This document shows, in pieces, positions 6,680-9,722 of a DNA stretch of 9,722 nucleotides (positions are counted from its first letter, which is position 1; each line of letters begins with the position of its first letter). The stretch is taken from assembly GCA_028276125.1 (NCBI GenBank), contig JAPYWY010000041.1:1-9722 (forward strand). The letters are read 5' to 3'. The stretch is from Pseudothermotoga sp. (GTDB taxonomy: Bacteria > Thermotogota > Thermotogae > Thermotogales > DSM-5069). The notes under the pieces are model-generated. The model ran no database searches, was not told where the DNA came from, and saw only the letters and a program-made list of their open reading frames with translations. A program made the translations under genes and the position numbers.

Positions 6680-7629
6680 GTGCCTTCACCGAGGATCTGT
6701 CGAACTTGATCTAAAAAGCTGTGGATCGCTAAGTTCGGTGTGGGAGTGCTCTTCACCACAAGATCGAGCCAGTACAGTCTATCCAGAATCTTTTCGAGCT
6801 TTTCAGCATCGTAGAGCGTGATGTGGTTCAAAACTTTGTCACCACCTTTGAAAGAGAAGCCCAGAAATTTGGCAGTTCTTCCGAGTCCTATGCCGAGACT
6901 TTCGGACGCTTTCTTTATCACTGGCCAAGGATAAGTCTCTTGCCTTTCGAGGAAGAGCACGAGCTTGTACAAATCGAGAAAATGCCTGGCAAGAATCGAG
7001 ACCACGAGCACCGCTTCGGTGTTCTTCAGGATCACACTCAGCAGTGGATGCGCTTCTTCGAAGTTCCCCATCGAGACTTTGAAACACAGCTCCTCGATGT
7101 CACCCCTTGAGTGGAAAGAAACTATTTGTTCGACGAGCTCTTCGGTCGGTTGGTTCGTCACACAGGCTAATTTCTCGATCTCTCTCTCGACGAGTTCGTC
7201 GTTTGGTCCGACCTTCTCGAAGATCAGTTCTGCCAGCCTTCGTGAAGCTGATATTCCATGTTTTTTCAGCCGCTGTGAGACGTAGTCTGTCCATTTCTCG
7301 TGTTCCCACGGTTTGGGTAATGCCAGAACCAGAATGTCCTTGGCTTTTACGCTTTCCTCTGTTCTCACAATCACATCGATTTTCGCTTTTTCTACCAGTT
7401 CCAAAAGTTTCTTCTGATCGTCCTTTTTCCAGTCGTCGAAGTCGGTGATATCGAGCAGAACGTCAGTGAAGAACAGGCCACCTTGAGACAGCAAATTGAA
7501 CGCTGTCTCTTTCTCCTCCAGTGACACCTTCATCCTCTTGACCTTCTTCTTCTCACAAATCCCCTTCACGTGTTCATCTTTCAGGACCTTCGCATCACCG
7601 GCAAGAAAGACTAATGGCAAGCGACTCAC
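6676..7629 (-). CDS. holA: DNA polymerase III delta subunit (clamp loader)
   Basis: Delta subunit of the replicative clamp loader, which opens the beta sliding clamp. The 317-residue protein is divergent, but follows the order of HolA: N-terminal LVFLAGDAKVL (6-16) in the position of the family's TGD motif, LLDITDFDDW (58-67), the linker ALPKPWEHEKW (103-113), the helical segment KVGPNDELVEREIEKL (129-144), then a C-terminal collar domain with LARHFLDLYKL (213-223) and LGRTAKFLGF. From memory it resembles the Thermotoga HolA most, sharing the LPKPWE, HFLDL and ARFLGFSFK-like blocks. GTG at 7629 has GAGGGG close upstream (7637-7632) and overlaps the preceding gene by 35 bases; TTG at 7620 is a possible alternative that loses three residues. 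No Walker A motif is present, as expected for delta. Confidence 0.88.
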   Translation of the reverse strand: MSRLPLVFLAGDAKVLKDEHVKGICEKKKVKRMKVSLEEKETAFNLLSQGGLFFTDVLLDITDFDDWKKDDQKKLLELVEKAKIDVIVRTEESVKAKDILVLALPKPWEHEKWTDYVSQRLKKHGISASRRLAELIFEKVGPNDELVEREIEKLACVTNQPTEELVEQIVSFHSRGDIEELCFKVSMGNFEEAHPLLSVILKNTEAVLVVSILARHFLDLYKLVLFLERQETYPWPVIKKASESLGIGLGRTAKFLGFSFKGGDKVLNHITLYDAEKLEKILDRLYWLDLVVKSTPTPNLAIHSFLDQVRQILGEGT

Positions 7630-9722
7630 TTCCCCTCTTCAGTTGCTTGAGTTGGGCGATGAAAGCGTCTATTCTTGCCTCTATGGATGGTGTGAAGGGA
7701 TTACCGTCCAGCTCGATCGAGATGAAAGGTAGAGACTTTCCAAGCTTTCTCTTCTTCTCTTCGATGGCGTTCTTGAGGATGGACTCGGCGATGCGGCTCG
7801 GCATACACGCGAACGGTCCCACTGCGATCACACCATCGTAATACTCACCGATCTCTGCGAGAGTGCTCCCTATGGTTAGGATGGCTTCTCCCGTCAGAGT
7901 TGGTGAAAGATGAGGTTTCGCCGTTTCCACCACGTGTGCGACGTTCACCGTGCGCGCATCACACAATCCCGCTCGTGCGAACGACCGTTTGATCTTTCGT
8001 TCGAAATACTTCAAGACCTGCATCTCTATACGTTTCTTCATCCTCTCGAAGCTCGTGGAATTCTTCTTCACGAGTCTCTCTATGAAGATGTAATAAGTGT
8101 AGTAGATCCATTCGTGTATAGGCGAGATCTGCAAGATGATACCCTCTTGGGCGAAAAGATCTTCCATCCTCTTCCTGCTGAACTCATCCCATCGTACGTA
8201 TATCTCTCCAGTCATCATCGCTTTGGGAGATCTCTCATAAGCCACTTTCAAGCGTAGCGATTCGAGCTGCTCGCAAACTCTTTCAACCGTTTTGAGGAAA
8301 TTGAAGAGTGAATCTTTCTGTAGACTTTCGAGGATCATTTTGTGGTGAGATTCAATGAGGGATTCCACTTGGTCTTCGTTCTTCAACAGAGTCCTCAAGG
8401 ATTTCTCCACGTTGGAGTAAAGATCCGACACGAGCACGGCGAGCCATGCTCGTAGGGTGAAACCTACACCCAAGCCTCCATACGCGTTCTCGGAGTTCAA
8501 AGAGACCAAACCCACATCCTTGACATCGTTCTGTTCCAGCCACAGCTTCATGTAGTTGCTGTACTGGCCGAACCTGCACGGACCGGACGTCGTGGGCATG
8601 AAGTACAGCGTGATCTCGTCCTTGGGTCTTTCTTGTAGATACCTTATCAACGAACCGAGCGTCAAATGCAACGGCAAACACTCCTTGGACAGCGAGTTGC
8701 CCCTGCCCAGTTTGAATTCGAGCTCGCCCGGCGGTGGACAAACGTGGGTTCGAACACCGAATCTCGAGACCGCAGCAGCAAGACATCTGGCCCCGAAGGT
8801 GCCCATCGTGGGAAAGACCAACCTCACTCTCGGATCGGTCCAGGAGATCTTCTCACCATCTTTCAAGACGAAGACACCGCTTTTGTCGATCCTGACCTCC
8901 AACGTTTTGAAACGCGAAGGCTGTTTTTTCTTCTCTTTCCTGCATTTGACGATGTCCAAGAATGCCTCGATGCGCGTTTCGAGACCAGCGTCCGCCGTGT
9001 GGCTGTCGAGTTCCAGAACGAGGGTAGGTTTTTCTCCCATGATCGATTTGAAGTAGGAGAGGATGAACGAATCTGGTCCACAGCTGAAGTTCGTTATGAA
9101 GACGGGATAGAGTTTCGGATGACTCTTGACGTACCTGGCCGCCTTCAACATCATTTCTCCCCATGTCCAGTACATGTTCTCGTAACCTTCCTCGGACTCG
9201 AACGGGAGGACATCGAAGCTCGCCACAGGAACACCATAGCTTGCAATCTTTCTTGGAACTCCCAAGTTCGCGTGGCTCTGGAACGCGTTGTAAGCTCTAC
9301 CAAAGATGACGACACCTGTTCCGGCCTCTTCTACTTTCTTCAGGAATTCTTCACTGAACCGTTTCAGGTCCTCTTCGAAACTCTTCTGGCGGCTCTTAGC
9401 TTCCTCGAAGGCGATTCTGACCTTTTCCCTATCGAAGCCGAAGGTTTTGAACATGCTGAATAGGTTTTCGAACACAACATCCTCTGGGTCGTTGAAATCG
9501 ATGTTGCACGAGAGGACTTCAACTTCGTTGAGTTCGGCAAGGTCGGCTTTCAACCAGTCGGGCTCGCTCTGAACGAATGGGCAGTACACGCCTTCTTTGT
9601 CCGAAAGGGGAGGTTTGGTCCCACGAATCCTCGGAATGAAAACGAAGTCCACGTTCTTCTTCAGCAGAGAGAGTACAAAACCATGCGATAGTTCAACGGG
9701 AAAACAGAATTCTGACTTCATC
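7595..9722 (-). CDS. CoA enzyme activase / 2-hydroxyacyl-CoA dehydratase-like giant protein (C-terminal part)
   Basis: The gene runs off the right edge, so the first visible Met (codon 9721-9719) is probably internal; 708 residues are seen. Family members of about 1,400 residues carry N-terminal ATPase (activase) domains, then a DUF2229 region and a dehydratase beta-like region. Seen here, numbered from the first visible Met: the end of DUF2229 (FCFPVELSHG, YCPFVQSEP), MYWTWGEMML (193-202), ITNFSCGPDSFI (209-220), LELDSHTADAG (236-246), PTMGTFGARC (304-313), SKECLP (345-350), MPTTSGPCRFGQY (375-387), PFACMPSRI (636-644) and ELDGNPFTPSIEARIDAF (670-687). Conserved Cys 214, 313, 348, 382 and 639 are candidate 4Fe-4S ligands. 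True 2-hydroxyglutaryl-CoA dehydratases are separate subunits; the reaction of these fused proteins is not known to me. It overlaps holA by 35 bases, implying co-transcription. Confidence 0.85.
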   Translation of the reverse strand, partial: MKSEFCFPVELSHGFVLSLLKKNVDFVFIPRIRGTKPPLSDKEGVYCPFVQSEPDWLKADLAELNEVEVLSCNIDFNDPEDVVFENLFSMFKTFGFDREKVRIAFEEAKSRQKSFEEDLKRFSEEFLKKVEEAGTGVVIFGRAYNAFQSHANLGVPRKIASYGVPVASFDVLPFESEEGYENMYWTWGEMMLKAARYVKSHPKLYPVFITNFSCGPDSFILSYFKSIMGEKPTLVLELDSHTADAGLETRIEAFLDIVKCRKEKKKQPSRFKTLEVRIDKSGVFVLKDGEKISWTDPRVRLVFPTMGTFGARCLAAAVSRFGVRTHVCPPPGELEFKLGRGNSLSKECLPLHLTLGSLIRYLQERPKDEITLYFMPTTSGPCRFGQYSNYMKLWLEQNDVKDVGLVSLNSENAYGGLGVGFTLRAWLAVLVSDLYSNVEKSLRTLLKNEDQVESLIESHHKMILESLQKDSLFNFLKTVERVCEQLESLRLKVAYERSPKAMMTGEIYVRWDEFSRKRMEDLFAQEGIILQISPIHEWIYYTYYIFIERLVKKNSTSFERMKKRIEMQVLKYFERKIKRSFARAGLCDARTVNVAHVVETAKPHLSPTLTGEAILTIGSTLAEIGEYYDGVIAVGPFACMPSRIAESILKNAIEEKKRKLGKSLPFISIELDGNPFTPSIEARIDAFIAQLKQLKRGSESLAISLSCR

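Overview
The window looks like ordinary chromosome from a thermophilic bacterium of the Thermotogales. A Pseudothermotoga- or Thermotoga-type genome of middling G+C (about half, judged by eye) fits best. The evidence is protein resemblance, recognised from memory: a GH36 alpha-galactosidase and a GH4 glycosidase close to the Thermotoga maritima types, a ClpX-TsaD gene pair, a divergent HolA of Thermotoga type, and strong GGAGG/GGTGA ribosome sites with frequent GTG and TTG starts. I see no tRNA, rRNA, CRISPR array, insertion sequence or prophage gene. Coding density is very high, and no gap exceeds about 80 bases.

Left part, plus strand (1-3254): the 3' end of an alpha-galactosidase gene (galA) is followed after 18 bases by a GH4 glycosidase of the alpha-glucuronidase (Agu4B) type. 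Together they look like a carbohydrate side-chain removal unit whose start lies left of the window. A possible promoter then precedes two small genes: a flavin reductase-like FMN-binding split-barrel protein and a RemA/DUF370 family protein, 15 bases apart.

Right part, minus strand (9722 down to 3220), read in the direction of transcription: the C-terminal half of a giant CoA enzyme activase/2-hydroxyacyl-CoA dehydratase-like protein; holA (clamp-loader delta subunit), overlapping it by 35 bp; a B12-binding-domain radical SAM protein of unknown substrate, overlapping holA by 4 bp; a weak candidate terminator and an 80-base gap with a candidate promoter; then clpX (TTG start) and tsaD, coupled through a TGATG junction. 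The two strands meet tail to tail: the coding ends of remA and tsaD overlap by 35 bp, leaving no room for a conventional terminator between them.

I did not find a convincing new multi-gene system. The best leads are a RemA-family protein lacking an arginine pair believed to bind DNA, the uncharacterised giant dehydratase-like protein and radical SAM enzyme flanking a replication gene, and the tail-to-tail coding overlap.
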